DNA of 64,000 nucleotides from NCBI GenBank assembly GCA_037176845.1, contig JAYKXP010000001.1, positions 682,001-746,000 of the forward strand. Reading direction: 5' to 3'. Both the position numbers and the translations under genes were made by a program. Each line of letters opens with the position of its first letter. Position 1 is the first letter of the stretch. This document shows, one piece after another, positions 44,533 to 57,271 of the stretch. The notes below the pieces were generated by a model. It saw only the letters and a program-made list of their open reading frames with translations. It did not search any database and was not told where the DNA came from. This DNA is from Paramarasmius palmivorus (lineage: Eukaryota > Basidiomycota > Agaricomycetes > Agaricales > Marasmiaceae).

Positions 44533-46295
44533 CTATTCGACTAAAACCAGACCACCCAATACCGAAAAGCCTGTTGCTACACCTCCTTCATCACTCTCCT
44601 TCCCCTTTGTCCTAACCAACCATCCTATCTCCTTCTCACTCTCTACACTTCCCTTCCCAAACAATGAATACCCAAATATTCCCAACTCGCTAATCACTTC
44701 CGCTTTGACTGCTTCTCCGCCATCAGCACGGACCAAAAAGTTCTTCACATTCTGCGAAACCCGTATAAGTTCCATGCCAATCCACGCTTTCCTCTCTTTC
44801 TCAGGTAAAGTGTCGAGAAACCCAGGAATCGAAGAATGGTACACATTATTACCCTCCTCCTTCCCTTTGTGGTTTCAAGACCAGATTGCTGTAATCATTT
44901 TTGGCTCTAGCCAATCCCGAATCAGAGTCCAGCGCAAACATGCCGACCCAGCTTGCGCGAAGCTCATCTGAATCATATCCGGGCTCAGAAGCCGGGATGA
45001 ATCGTTCGAGTACACCCGGTTCGGCGAGGATTTGTTGGACTTTCTTCGATCCGGCTAGTTGGAGAGGTATCGAAGGGCATTTGATTGCTCGGCTCTTCTC
45101 TAGTAGAAATCGGGTATTGTAATGCCTCTCTTCGTCGTCTTTTGGGAAATCGTTTGGGGTGTACGTTGCACGGAAGTATATGACGCTGATTTCGGCTTCG
45201 TTGTTGATGAGGAGTGCAGAGGTGTTAGGATCAAGCGAGGCAGAAGTGATGAGCTGGGTGAGTGTTTGACGGATAACAGAGATGCCGTATCTGCCATATC
45301 TTGCGTTAGAAAAAAAAAGGGTGATAGGAATCGGATACGTGCCTCTCAAGCAACTCGTACTCGAGCCACATTTGGTCGAAGAGATTGCGTTCATTTGGCT
45401 GAACTACGAACAGAACGTGGGCTCTAATTGACAGGCGAATGTAAGCATTGGTTGATGAAGCGGAATGTCGCGTCATTGGAAAGGAAAACGCGTATGAAAA
45501 TGTTTGCACACCTACTTCTTAATACCATATGCTTCATGAGCCTTTGCCAGACCCTCAGCCAGACCTCTTGTCGTTTCGTTTACCGGTAAGTTCTCATTAT
45601 TGAGCCATGGATGAGTCGGTGAAGAATGAAGCAGATACCTGCAAAGCAGTATCAGTCACCGCAACACGGAGAACATGAATTATACATCACCGATGCATGG
45701 CTGCTGCCCGCTCAGACAACGGCCCAAATGACGAGGAGATGGTATTGAATTCGACTTGTTTGATTTCTAAGTTCACCCTCTGTGGCATGTAAAAGATAAT
45801 CGGACCTAAAAAGACCTAGATGGAGAGGCTGAGGGATTGTTAGCCTATGTACACCTGGGAAGAAATGTATTGGCTGACTTGGCTGATCTCTCCCTTCTCC
45901 CTCAACACTTTCCACCCTCTCCATAATCTCCCGACAAAGGTGTCGACATCGCCAACCCGTGCGCCCTTCTTTTCTCCTTGTTCTCCAGTCGAGCATCCCA
46001 AAACGTCATCCAAGAAGTCTTCGTCCATTGCTATTCTGCTGTACAAGACATTGTAGGTGCCCTGAATTCTCCTTGCTTTCTCAAACAGCTTCTTGGGGAA
46101 TGGCGAGGGGAAGATAGAAAGGGGAGCATGAATGGAAGAAGTAGGAGGTGAACTCGGTGACGGCGGAAGATAGCACAATCCGTGTGATAGAGCGTAGGTC
46201 GTGGCCAGTTTGTGGAGGTGAGAGAGCTGATCAGGTGTAAGAGCTGGCGGGTAAGATTCTGTGTTCATTGTGGATAGCGACGAATTGGAATTCAA
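44533..46295 (-). CDS. GSH2: glutathione synthetase (eukaryotic type; frameshifts)
   Basis: This enzyme joins gamma-glutamylcysteine and glycine using ATP in the cytosol. Landmarks are LTPDQLSHLHKLATTYALSH and a RLWRGWKVLREKGEISQ-type helix, then PLHLGLFRSDYLLHATEGE and IKQVEFNTISSSFGPLSER. AHVLFVVQPNERNLFDQ and YGISVIRQTLTQLITSAS follow, then SLDPNTSALLINNEAEISVI and YFRATYTPNDFP. The glycine-rich loop is LKPQREGGGNNVYHSSIPGF, and the end is VATGFSVLGGLVLVE. Introns include a GC-AG one (45291-45342) and a 52-nt intron whose AG lies before PLHLG. Breaks lie near 44851 (an extra G in the GGG run of the Gly loop) and 45770 (before IKQVEF). The start is at 46295; MNTESYPP at 46268 is also possible. 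Confidence 0.93.
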
Positions 46296-47717
46296 GAGAC
46301 CAGACCTGCATTATGAATCGCTATCGCAGACCGGAAATGCTGACTGATCCAAATGTCGCGATCGATGTGTGAAGCATGTGAAGACACGGTCATGCCTACT
46401 TTCTCTAGTTCATATCGTAACGAATGACGTGGGGTAAGGCCTCTGCGAGGCGGGTGCTGAACCTTTAGGTTTGTAAGAGGCGGACATTAGCGGTGATGAT
46501 ATTGGTTACATTTCGTTGTACACTTATCACTAATATATATCAAGTAGCATCGGAATAGTCTATGTTAGAACACGAGTCGGTGCTATATGTTCAACCATTG
46601 TGCTCTGCCAGAACAATAGCAAACAAAAGGTAAAAATATGCGGTGTGATGTGGAGGTCCATGGCCGGGAAACGAATCCAGGAATTACTTGAATGAACCAG
46701 TCGGTATCTCCCCTTCATAACGCGGCATGGATGATAACTTTGACCACAGGGATTCGTTGGGTCGAAAGCCTTCGTAGCCGGCCGATGGATCCTGACGGCC
46801 GTCATATATTGGCACCGTAGATAAAGATGGTCAGCTTAAGATAACTTTCTACGGGAATGAAAAACGTAGTCTTGACGATAAAGTATATGGAGGTTGTCGT
46901 GTTGGGGTTGTTCTTCGCTTTACCGAACAATCCAAAATCATCTGTTGTAACAATGTTAGTAAATGGGGTACACGAGGAAGGTTGAGCATTACCGTCTTTG
47001 GCCTCGGTAATTATTTAAAGCGTCAAGGCGGAACCATAAATAGGACAACAGACGGGGCTGTCCCCCATCATCATGCAGATGAAAGCCGAAGCGTACTCGA
47101 AACCTTGTGCAAGTAGTTTGACTTGTAGTTTCCGCGTCCTTTCGCCATTCTGGCCACTCCCTTGTGACAGCTCAGAGTGAGTAACGATACTTGGTGTTAC
47201 CATCACAGCGGGTGTTTGGCGAGAGGAGCCTGTTGCATCGAGAGATCCACCTTGCACGAGATACAGAGAGGCCCGGGTGATATTCAAGTTGTATTCAAGT
47301 ATTGTTTATATCCCTCGAATGACATGATGCGTGTCAATGCACTCCACCAGAATTTATCATCAGTGTCTATGAGAATAAAAGTGTCGATACACACGTTTGT
47401 TCCAGATCATCCACCACGTTGTAGTTATGGGCCGATAGTGAGAGTAACCGATTGCGAGCAAACAGATTTCCGACGAAATGAAGCGATATGAGAGATCGAG
47501 GGGCGTTTGAATCGAAAAACAGCACGGGCAGCGGTATTGGAGATCGACACGGACATGATCAAACGACGACTTGGGACAGACGCCCGAAAACGTGAGGAAT
47601 GACGTGGCATGTTTACATAAGCATATTTGTACATGTTAGGATTTTGGCCAGATATCGAGTTACACAAAAGAGCCAAACCTAAAGGTTCAGCAATGAATAG
47701 CATAACAACAGCATACT
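46296..47717. other. intergenic
   Basis: This 1.4-kb stretch has no supported gene. A Ser/Gly/Gln-rich reading segment on the minus strand (47130-47287, GGSLDATGSSRQTP..) could be a remnant. The flanks show no start or domain. Confidence 0.35.
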
Positions 47718-49497
47718 TCAAGAGATAGAAAACTTGAAAAATGTAATTATTGGCACAGGCGCCGATCTCACTTTGTCAGTATCACTGAAGTCACCTTCGT
47801 TCCGCCGAGATCTTCCATATTTTCCTAGCCTGATCCACAAAGTGGATTGTATGGACCAGCCAAAGACCTGTTGATTGGAGGAAGGGGAAGTGCATGACCC
47901 ACTGTCGGACTTTACAGACCTCGCGGGAGAAAGGTCATGGCAGAGTTCTATTACAGGATAATGGCGTGGTTTGAAGAGATATCTCCCGTCATCGGTAGTC
48001 GGAGCACCACGTATTCTATGTAGAAGATCTTGTGGTATGAGTGAGCGAACACGTTCGGCCTTCCTCCTCGATTTCGACGATGCATCGACCTTACGAGCCA
48101 GGAACAACCGAACGGCATCATCCGGCCTGCCGCGACCCATCACCGTAGCTTTCACATCCTTCAATCCCTCCAAGTCTTCTTCCTGGATGATTTCTCCCTC
48201 CTGATCACCTTCAATCTCCGAAATGAAGCTCCTTTTCGATGTAAGCGAAACGGCGGCCTAGTGGTTGAGGATCCAGCTCTTGTTCTACGTCTTGTAGCCG
48301 GACACGAGTTGGGATTCCTGATATGTATTCATTGGTGGTAATGCCCATTTCGCGTGCCGTATCAGCGTAGGACCTCGACAATCTACTCCACATTGGAATG
48401 TCAATGCAGGTATTTTGACCATCATCCTTGAGTAGCATCGCTTGTGCCATTGCAATGGTGGCACGTAGACGATCCTCTTTAGAGAATTGCCCCGGGTCAA
48501 GCGTAACTCCCAAGAGACCCATCACGCTGAAAACAACATCGACGGGGCGAGCGGATATCCGCCACTGCACGAATTCCCATACATCCCTGAATCGCTCGAG
48601 ATGATCTGATACGGGCTCTCGGTACTGGTGACGTTTTGCCAGCGCCTGCACGAATTGCTGCCTGCGTTCCTGAGAACCGTCTCGATGATCGCCATACAGC
48701 TGTTGTTGCACCTTGAAGTATTCTTCAACGTGCATATTGTAAACAGCTATCTCTGGGGGCGATCCACTATACTCCGTATACAGCACTTTCACCGTTGGTG
48801 CTACCATCACCTCCTGAAACGTCCATGCACGTTCAATCCATTCCGTCTCTTCTGATTTCATGGGGAAGCGCCTGAGTCCAGCGGGTAGGACAAGGCAAAT
48901 GCTGCATGCTTTGTATATGTCATACATGTGCATAATTTGCCAGCGTTTGTCCTTCTTCCCTTCAACTGTAGACGTTTGTAGAATACACAGCCGGTCAAGC
49001 CAGAGCAATGTGATACCAGCGTGAAGGGATGCTAGGCAAGTGTAGCGCAGGACATCTATGCTAATTGGCCCTCCGTCATTTCGATCCTCGCACTCTACAA
49101 GGAAGACACCCCGTGCAGTCAATTTAGGGACATCCTCGGGTGGTAAGCTCCTCCAGACATGAGAGACAGCAGCATATCGATGTGGTAGCTCCGTTGTCTC
49201 CCAGATTTGGAGAGTCTCGTTGTGAATGAATTGGGCACAGTCTATAAAGCGGTACCGTTCTGGGATAACGAGGGATGTTAAATCGATGCGTTCTTCATGT
49301 GCAGCGGCGGCTTGTAGATCGGGGAGGGATTTGCAGAAGATGGTTTGCCCTGTTGAGAGAGAGCGTGGAATTTCGGTGGTGAGGTCTTCATTGACTCGAT
49401 CTCCTGCTGGGTCGAATACGGCCAGCGGGAATTCACCGCCATGTTTGCCCGTTGGAACGAATGCAACACCAGGAATCATTTCCCCCCCATAAAACAC
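47718..49497 (-). CDS. HET-domain (heterokaryon incompatibility) protein (one frameshift)
   Basis: The HET domain occupies the middle: LPHRYAAVSHVWRSLPPED, LLWLDRLCILQTSTVEGKKD, KRWQIMHMYDIYKACSICLV and WIERAWTFQEVMVAPTVKVL. These three blocks define the family, whose members trigger incompatibility cell death after non-self fusion. The N-terminus has no signal. A single 428-codon frame runs to 48211, then one missing base near 48222 shifts it. The other frame continues EIEGDQEGEIIQEEDLEGLK to 47718, giving about 590 residues. The only intron that may exist is near the very end. No NACHT or WD40 partner domain is present here. A role in allorecognition is inferred from the domain only. Confidence 0.82.
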
Positions 49498-49872
49498 CCT
49501 CAGTTGCGTTTTTTTTTCTGCTATTGAGGCCTGGGTAACAGTGTTGGATTGATAGTACCTAAGAAATTGTCTGAGAACAGAGTACCCTGCGAGTTTCGTT
49601 CAAGACTTCTAGTAAAGCGAGTTGACAGAACATACCCGGTATCGGTGCAAGTGTTTTCAATCATACATGAGCTTTTGATGTTTCCCCTAAGGTGTGATGT
49701 TCTGGAATGGGCAAGTGGTCAAGGACCAAGAGCATGCCGGCACCAAACATCGAGGTCGAGCGCTTGAGCGGTGTTGAGCACTTCTGAACACCATTACTAC
49801 TAGAAATATTCTAAGTTACTTGCACAAAAGGTAATACAGAATATTAGATACATGGAGTATTGTAACAAACGA
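49498..49872. other. intergenic
   Basis: This is the short promoter region of the HET gene, with a poly-T run at about 49509-49518. It also holds the 3' flank of the next gene. Confidence 0.4.
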
Positions 49873-51258
49873 TCACTTCCTTAATAATTTCAACATCGCT
49901 CGGATTCCGTCGATACCAAACCCATCTTGAGGATAGCAAACATACATTCCTTCCCTACCAGTGTCAAACTTGGCTCTGAAATCTCCTCTCTTCCAAAGTC
50001 CTGCTCCTTTAGCCACCTTCCCGTAAATCATACTCAAAGAGTTGATCTTCCAGCCAGAAAGGTTGTCGACCGGTCTGAGGACATCGGAAGCCGTGATCCC
50101 AAAAGTCACCGTTGGTGTAGGTGACGATGGGGTGGATGCTTTGGCGAGAGATAACAAACAAGTGTGGATGAGGAACTCGGACGTTCCACGAGGAGCGTCG
50201 GGAAAGGAGACAGCGTTTTTAATCAAATAGTACGATGGAGCTGGGTGTTCTTCGCGGCATCCCGCAAGCGAAAATGACGAGGTTGATGAAGAAGGTGAGT
50301 GATGAGGGGAGAATCTTGGTGATGGTGGGTGCGACTCGGTAGACGAGTTGGCAGAAGTAATAGACGTGGAACGGTGATGTGATGAACTCGACGCCATCGA
50401 GACTTCATGTCCAGAGTTGGCCGGCCCCTGAATGGGAGTAAGAATAAGAAGACCGACGATATGTCCTTCGTGTCTTGCAATCCAGTATCGTCTATGGGCT
50501 TCGTCTACCCACGGCTGACCGGTCGTCTGCAAGAAATTTCAGTCTGAAGTATGAGAGCAAATAACAAGATACTCACGGATGCCAACTGCAGACCCTTCTT
50601 CCTCTTGTTTTCCCGCCATTCCATCATACCTTCATCGACCTCTTTCCTATCCATCTCGTTCCATTTTCCGGTGACTTCTTCAACGCTAACGCCCGCCCTC
50701 TCCGCTCTTCTCAAATTCTTTTTAAGGTCTTTCACGACACCAACACCTTCCATGCCTCTCGCATTAGTAAGTTCGAGGACATGATCCGGATCCAGTATTT
50801 CTTCGTGGATGCACTGAATGCCAACCCAGGAATGTTCCTTCGCTAGGATTTTCTCCATAGCCAAATCCGTACAGCACCATACTAGTTTCAGCCCTTGCCT
50901 CTGCACCCATTCGATGAACGCTTTGGCTGTCGGTGATAGTGCCGATGGATGGGATACTAGAGGGATTACCCCATGCGAAGAGGTACTTCTTGCGCTGCAT
51001 GTAACCCTGGATTGGAGGAAACGAAGATTGAGGTATGAGCCCTTTGGGGGCCTGCCATATGCGATATCGGTCGAATTCGAGCCATGCTGTAGCAGAAGAG
51101 GATCCATAAAGCGCAACAAGATGGGCGATAGAGTTCTTGTCGAAGGACGAGTCGGTAGAGGTGTCTACATGAATGTCAGAGTCCTCGCCGTCCAGGTCCA
51201 CATCCTCGTCAAAGTTGAAGAGCGAAGATGATGTATCGTTGATGATATCGTTCGGCAT
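49873..51258 (-). CDS. DUF2156 aminoacyl-transferase-like protein (MprF C-terminal domain family; frameshift)
   Basis: The head is acidic (FNFDEDVDLDGEDSD). A GNAT-like tandem fold follows, as in lipid aminoacyl-tRNA transferases. Landmarks are IAHLVALYGSSSATAWLEFD, YLFAWG, and TAKAFIEWVQRQGLKLVWCC (the cofactor-side helix), then VKDLKKNLRRAERAGVSVEE, the most typical DUF2156 block. TTGQPWVDEAHRRYWIARHE and the C-terminal SFPDAPRGTSEFLIHTCLLS, GKVAKGAGLWKRGDFRAKFD and the end MLKLLRK follow. A Ser-rich insert of about 60 residues lies near 50250-50400. There is one intron before TTGQP. A single-base break lies near 50970 (ATGGGGTAAT). The relatives ErdS and ErgS attach Asp or Gly to ergosterol in fungi; whether this protein does so is untested. 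Confidence 0.75.
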
Positions 51259-51851
51259 ATGTTTTCCAGATCATCCTGAGCTAAGCTGGCCACTTTATAT
51301 GGCCGGTGGAGATGACGGATGAAAAGGAAGAGATACGCGTGTGTCAGCAGATATGACTCAGGCGCGCCTCGAAAGTTCGGGACACTTTCCACGATATTCG
51401 ATTCGTCACCGTATGTCGGCCGGCCCATGCGCGCACCCTACATAGTGTCCAGCTCATAGCCCAATGCGAAGGTACCTTGGCTTAAGCAAAGCAACGTTGA
51501 ACATCGTTCAAACCTTTACTTGAAGTCGCTTCCGATTCCGACTATAGACAGAGCTCGAGGATCCGTGGCCGTCCACTCCCGTCCACCCGCTCATTTGATA
51601 ACTGAGGATGACGCGCCCTCGGGATACAGATGTAACCGCTTGTATGGCCCGTTTACCCTATCTCATGTTTGTCATCATTGGTTGGAGTGGAGAGAATGGT
51701 CGTCTTCGGAGCATAAATCCTGGACAACCTCGCCCACCTTGACAGACCACAAACGTAGAATTATGCGTCAGACACTATGCGTACAACAAAGAGTTCAGAT
51801 CCAAAGAAAGAGAGCTAGAGACCAACATGGAAGCAAGAAGAGAATCCCAAA
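51259..51851. other. intergenic
   Basis: This holds the promoter of the DUF2156 gene and the 3' flank of the glycerol-3-phosphate dehydrogenase. The plus-strand ORF from 51520 overlaps that gene antisense and is not called. Confidence 0.4.
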
Positions 51852-54624
51852 TTACACGCCGCCACCACTCTTCTCCACAGGAATAGCCTTTCGTGTGCGC
51901 TTTGCCGAAAATGCATTCGCTTCTGGAGCAAAGGAAACCTCTTTGAGGGTTCCACAGATCTGTCGAATGATGTTTAGGGAAATCAGAAACCAATACTGAT
52001 GCAAAGCATACCTCGACAAACTCATCAAATTCAACATCTTTCCTGCCCTTGAATCCGGCCTCCTCAAGAACATAATCCAACTCCTTCACGCTGACCTGCT
52101 CGTACCCAGGAACCTCTCGCAGGATGTCCATGACCTCGTTCAGTGCAACTGTCTTGATTGATCCCTTGGCATCTGGTGCAGCGACCTCCTTTGCGCGCTG
52201 GCTGAAAGCCTGTTCAAGCGTCGCAACTTCTCCCGCACTGAACCGCGCACGGCTCGCAAACGCGAACGTCGAGGAAGCTATTAAATGTGCAGCAGTCTTA
52301 CTAGGGCTAACGCCGCCTCCGAAAAGACCTGTCACATTCCAGATACCGCTACATGCCTTGTGGATTCCGCTAAGTAGGTGCTGCCTAATACCCCTTGGGA
52401 TTGGTTCAGGAATTGCCCACTTTGAATCCTGCCATACATCACGGGGAAGACCCATGCTCTCAAAGAATTTGACGGCCATCTTGATTTCCTCTCGTTTCCT
52501 TTGATACGACCATCCAAGATCTCGGCCCATAATATCAACCACTAAAGGAAGAGCTTCAAGGGCAGCGCGGACGTTTAGGAACGATAACCGTGTACGACGA
52601 GCCAAGACATCCGTTGCGTGCTGTGCATATTCGTGGGTGACTGCATAGTGCACTTCGCCGTCGATGACTGCAAAGGCGATTAGTGTTCTGACGAAGACGG
52701 AAACCAGAGTGTGACATACATGGATAGTTCGCATGTAAGCGCTTTCCATGAACAGGCCAAGCAGCGCCAGTAGGTTCCGCAAGTGAGCATACCGTCCATG
52801 CACGGTCACCATAGTTCTCGGATAAATGCTTTGCGATGTCCGTTTCAAGGCCAAACTGTGACAGAATATAAGTCACATAAAGAGATGATTAGAGTAGATA
52901 CAGGACGTACCCTTTGAATTAAACCGATGAACATGTTTCTACTCCACCCATCACTCCCCACGAGTCTGACCCGTTCCGTGACACAGCTGGATCTGGCTTT
53001 GGATTCTAGCCCAAACTCCTTTACTGCAGCATCTACCGTTTCCTCCGCCATTTTGCGATAGGTTGTCCACTTGCCTCCCGCAATGGTCAATAGACGGCTG
53101 TTTGGACTAATATAAACGATATGGTTCCGAACAAGGGCCTGTGTAGCGCCTTCTCCTGCCGAAGGATCCTTGATCAACGGCCTCAACCCACTCCAAGCGC
53201 TCAGTACGTCGCCTCTTCTTACTCTGATATCTGGGCTCAAATATCTCCTCACTTCCTCCAAGATCCACCGCACTTCATCTTCTTGGGCTACAGGGTCTTT
53301 CTCCACAGGTGCAGGTGCATCAGTAGTACCTGCGATGGTGTTGCCTTGCCAAGGCAAGAAAAAGATCACCCGGCCATCTGAGGTGGCGGGATCAAGAAGA
53401 CCCATTGTGCGGGGAGAATAGTAGTTAGGAAGTGTAATGTGGATTCCGGAGGATGCTCGAACGATTGGTTTGTGGTTTGGATTGTCAAGGGAAAGGAGAG
53501 AATCGGCGAATGGACCTGTGGCATTGATGATCCCCTACGCAAGCAATGAATGGGATATCTACCTGCAGTCGAAGTCAAAGCTTACCTTGGCTCTGATATC
53601 CCATTCTTCGCCCGTGATATTGTCTTTGAGACGGGCTCCATTAAGCCGGCCGTCCTTGTTCTTGTGTAATTGGGTTACTTCAGTATAGTTCGCGACGACA
53701 GCGCCGTGCTTAACAGCGGTCATGATCAGAGCGATGTTCATCCGAGAATCGTTGTGCTGGCCTGTATCATTTCGTGAGGAATCGTGACGCACTGACGTTA
53801 CTCGTAGATATACACACCATCGTAATAAACCAATGCACCAACCAGTCCGTCACTTTTTAACATCGGAAAGGTCTCTAGTGCTTTGCCTTTGCTCATGAGA
53901 TATGAAGACTCCATGTTTTCTTTCCCTGCTAAGATATCGTACATCTTGCAGCCAGCATAATAGTAGGGTATTTGCCAATATCTGTTGCAAGACATATTAG
54001 TCTCGATGAAAGGGGAAACGAGGTGGTAACAAACTTGTAGATCGGAAGCATGATAGGCAGCATTGCGGAGAGATACGGTGCAGTTTGTAGGAATATCTTT
54101 CGTTCGTGTAAAGCCTCGCGGACAAGCTTGTATTGCTCGTAATCAAGCTCCATAACAGCCTTCTGGAGATATCGAACACCACCATGAACCAGCTTTGTTG
54201 ACTTTGATGAAGTCCCTAGGCGCAAGTTAGCCACATGGAAAAGCTATTGTAGAAGCGTCATCGACGTACCGGAGGCAAAATCGTCCCTTTCAACCAGTGC
54301 AACTTTTAGTCCTCGGCTCGCAGCATCTACTGCAACACCTGCTCCAGTTGCACCCCCTCCTACTATCAACAGATCGAATTCCTCTTCTCCATTCTCTGGT
54401 TTACCAGAGATGCCTCGAATAGCACCAGACGCCTTGAGGTTTCTCAGCATTTCGGTCCTTGAAGGGGGTGTCCATGGCGGGGGTGGTCTCCGAGACTCGA
54501 CGGTTGAAACGGGATATGCTGGGCCAGAATTCAAGAACCAATAACCGCCTGCCGTTGCCAGCAAAGTTCCTCCCGATGCATAGGCCAATGTCCGACGGTT
54601 GAAGAGAGTCCGTAATATAGCCAT
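51852..54624 (-). CDS. GUT2: mitochondrial FAD-dependent glycerol-3-phosphate dehydrogenase
   Basis: This enzyme oxidises glycerol-3-phosphate to dihydroxyacetone phosphate at the outer face of the inner mitochondrial membrane and feeds ubiquinone. An N-terminal basic segment with helix [15 protein letters not shown] targets and anchors it. The FAD loop is [76 protein letters not shown] and [18 protein letters not shown] are diagnostic. The C-terminal domain carries an EF-hand-like [19 protein letters not shown] and ends VEKSGGGV at 51852. The eight exons or so have GT-AG introns of 51-60 nt and an intact frame. Close to 700 residues is normal for the family. No neighbouring glycerol kinase is seen. 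Confidence 0.95.
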
Positions 54625-55347
54625 TGCGACTGCTGGGTATCAAACGGCACCGACCTCTTGTGTAGTTCGTGGAACCCGAGATATGACCGACCGCTGACGA
54701 AAGTTACGCACGTTCGAGGGCGTTCGTGTTCTCAACGAACGGAAGCCAGGAACCGTGCGTCTAGACACGGACGTGGGGATTGGAGAGGAAACATATCGGA
54801 ACACATGCAGGATTAAATACCAGACCGTTTCCCTGAGCTTGGATCAACGACCCTACTGCCCGCCGGCCCGGTCGGAAACGAAGAGGAACACACGTGCTAG
54901 CCGAGTACGCGAGTCTCGACGTTCTCGCGCCCATGAACGTTAATGCGTTAACGCCCCTCATCTTTACGCTTCATTCGGAGAGCTAAAGAAACTTTATTCA
55001 TTCTTACGAGCGGAAAAGGACCAGAGATTAGCAAATAACGGACCAATCAGACCTCCATGTTGCTCATTTCCGGGGGAGTACATACTTAGTGCTTATTTTT
55101 TCAATAGCCGCTCTGTTCGCTGCAGATTTCTCTTCCGGACACTGGTCGTCAATCTATCCGCGGTGGAAGAGATACTTACCCTTCCTTACCCCACAATGTA
55201 CATCGGATATCAGTGGGGTCGGCAAGAGCTCGGATGTTGTCATTGTTGTGTTCAACGTTCAACAAGCGCTCAATTTTTCTTGCAGACTCGGATCTTGTGC
55301 TTCAATGCCAACGAGGACCCATTGTCTAGATAAGCAACTATACAGGT
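54625..55347. other. intergenic
   Basis: This holds the promoter of GUT2 and the 3' flank of the epoxide hydrolase. No gene is seen. Confidence 0.4.
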
Positions 55348-56899
55348 CATGCGTAACCATTGTGACTTGGAACAACGCCAAATGCCGGTCCTCCCTGTCT
55401 AAACATTTTCTGCAAATCTTCCGCAAGTTCTTTAGGCTTTTCATGCGCTGCAAAATGTCCTCCGGAGTCATGTTGGGATTCAAAGACAAGATTCTTGTCA
55501 TTAATCCAACTACACAATTGTGAGTCGCAATTCGATCACTGAACCAGATTCACGTACGAACGAGGGGGAACCCAGAGTTCTTTCGGAAAGTAGGAGTTCC
55601 CAAGCGGGATGACTGGCTCAGCAGACAGGAACTTTGCCCTTCCGCCAGCTGCCTGATACTCATAGTAGATCCGAACGGAAGCGGCAGGGCCAGACCGAGA
55701 GAACCAGTAGATGGAGATCCATGTCAGGACTGCGAACCAATCTATCAGTTTGGTACGTTTTTCGTAGATTCGCGAAAAGTGACCTTCGTCATCATTCCAA
55801 GGATATCCATCGGTCCAATTGACAAGTTTCTCAAAAATCCAGGCCAAAACGCCAACCGGTGAATCAGCCAAACTGTATCCGAGGGTCTGTGGCTGGTAGA
55901 CTGCTCAGCAAAGTAACCGCTCCCTTTTTCCTGGAACCACTTTCCCCTCTCGATCCCTGCTTTCTCAGCCTCTGTGTATGCATCGGGATTATCATTTTCT
56001 GGTTTAGATCCACTGGAGAACAATCATTTCCTGACAATACTTTAGTAAGGAAAGGCGCATACAATTGAACATTCGTATGCCAGGCCTTCGCGTGCGTAGG
56101 CCCATACTTCGCAGCAATAGTGCGGGTAATCTGCCGTTTGTGAGTCTTTTGATTGACTTCTGTTTCTGTAGGGACACTTACAATGTAGCCCCAGTCACCA
56201 CCTTGTGTTACTTCACAATAGGTTGAACTATCAAAAGAACAGTTCTCGGAGGCATCCAGTATTCACATACCGTATTCGTTATATCCGAGAAACATCATCA
56301 ACTTGTGGGCAACCTAAGTATGATATCACAATCAGTCCAGATCGATTAACATTTCGAAGGAGCAACTGACCTCCGCATATTGATTAATTGAGAATCCTTT
56401 CTTCTTGGCACCCTCAGAGAACCCAAACCCTGGGAGACCTACTGCCACCACATGAAAACTTGGGGTACCTTCGTTCAGTAGCGGAAGTATCTTGCGAACT
56501 TCAATGAAACTTCCAGGCCCTACGACATTCATCAGTGCACGTTTATCTCTGGGGAATCAGAAGCAATGAAAACTCCATACATCCGTGAACAAACAAAAGT
56601 GGAATAGCGTTCTCCGTGACTTGACTCTTCTTGTGGACGTAATGAATATTCAAAACGCCAAAACCATCAACTTCAATGTCCCGGGTGAATTGTGGAAGCT
56701 CGTCGTTTAGGAGTTTCTCATGTTTCCTCCACTCGTAGCCATCCTTCCAGCGAGCGACCAAACGTTGAAGATCTTTAAGTGGTACTCCATAGTCCCAACC
56801 AGCGTCGTCGATTTCGTCTGGAAAGCGTACAAGTTCAAGTTTTTGGCGTAAATTAGTAAGAGACGAGTCAGGGACCGAGATCTTATATGGGGTCTCCAT
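55348..56899 (-). CDS. epoxide hydrolase (EHN + alpha/beta hydrolase; one frameshift)
   Basis: This enzyme hydrolyses epoxides to diols via an Asp nucleophile. The N-terminal EHN domain is [20 protein letters not shown], then [20 protein letters not shown]. The oxyanion motif is [17 protein letters not shown], with Trp rebuilt across an intron. [15 protein letters not shown] follows, and the nucleophile elbow is TQGGDWGYI (Asp). The lid region is [19 protein letters not shown], then [24 protein letters not shown] and the catalytic His region [20 protein letters not shown] follow, ending SHNGYA at 55348. There are seven or eight exons; the last join uses a GTACGTG donor inside the Ser codon of PPRSW. 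A base is missing near 55897 (ACCAGCC for ACCCAGCC). It probably detoxifies lipid or xenobiotic epoxides. Confidence 0.9.
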
Positions 56900-57271
56900 C
56901 TCAAGAGTGCAGTGGGATATGGGATACGAATCGTGGTTTGTTCTCCTTTTATAGGCTCCAGCAGTAAAGATTGGTCAGACGAATCATCTGGGTTCGGCAT
57001 GACCAAGTGAACCCGATACAGTAATGGTGTTTTCTGAGTATTACCCATGACGTCCATAACACTGGGATTGGCTCCATCAATGGTTGTAGCAAAGCTTCAT
57101 ATATGCGATTGGATTGTACATTCAATGTTAAATGTTATCACGTCAGTTATACGACAACAATGACGAGAGTAGTGTGTACTGTGTAACACCCATAGTCAGA
57201 ACGAGGATATATGTCCAGTCCGAATAACACTCACAAAGAGACGCGGGGGGTGGCCCACGGTGCGTTATATC
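56900..57271. other. intergenic
   Basis: This holds the epoxide hydrolase promoter and the desaturase 3' flank. No gene is seen. Confidence 0.4.

Noticed and set aside
51520..51999. Plus-strand ORF of 159 codons
   Set aside because: Its 3' half is antisense to the last exons of the glycerol-3-phosphate dehydrogenase, and it has no domain.
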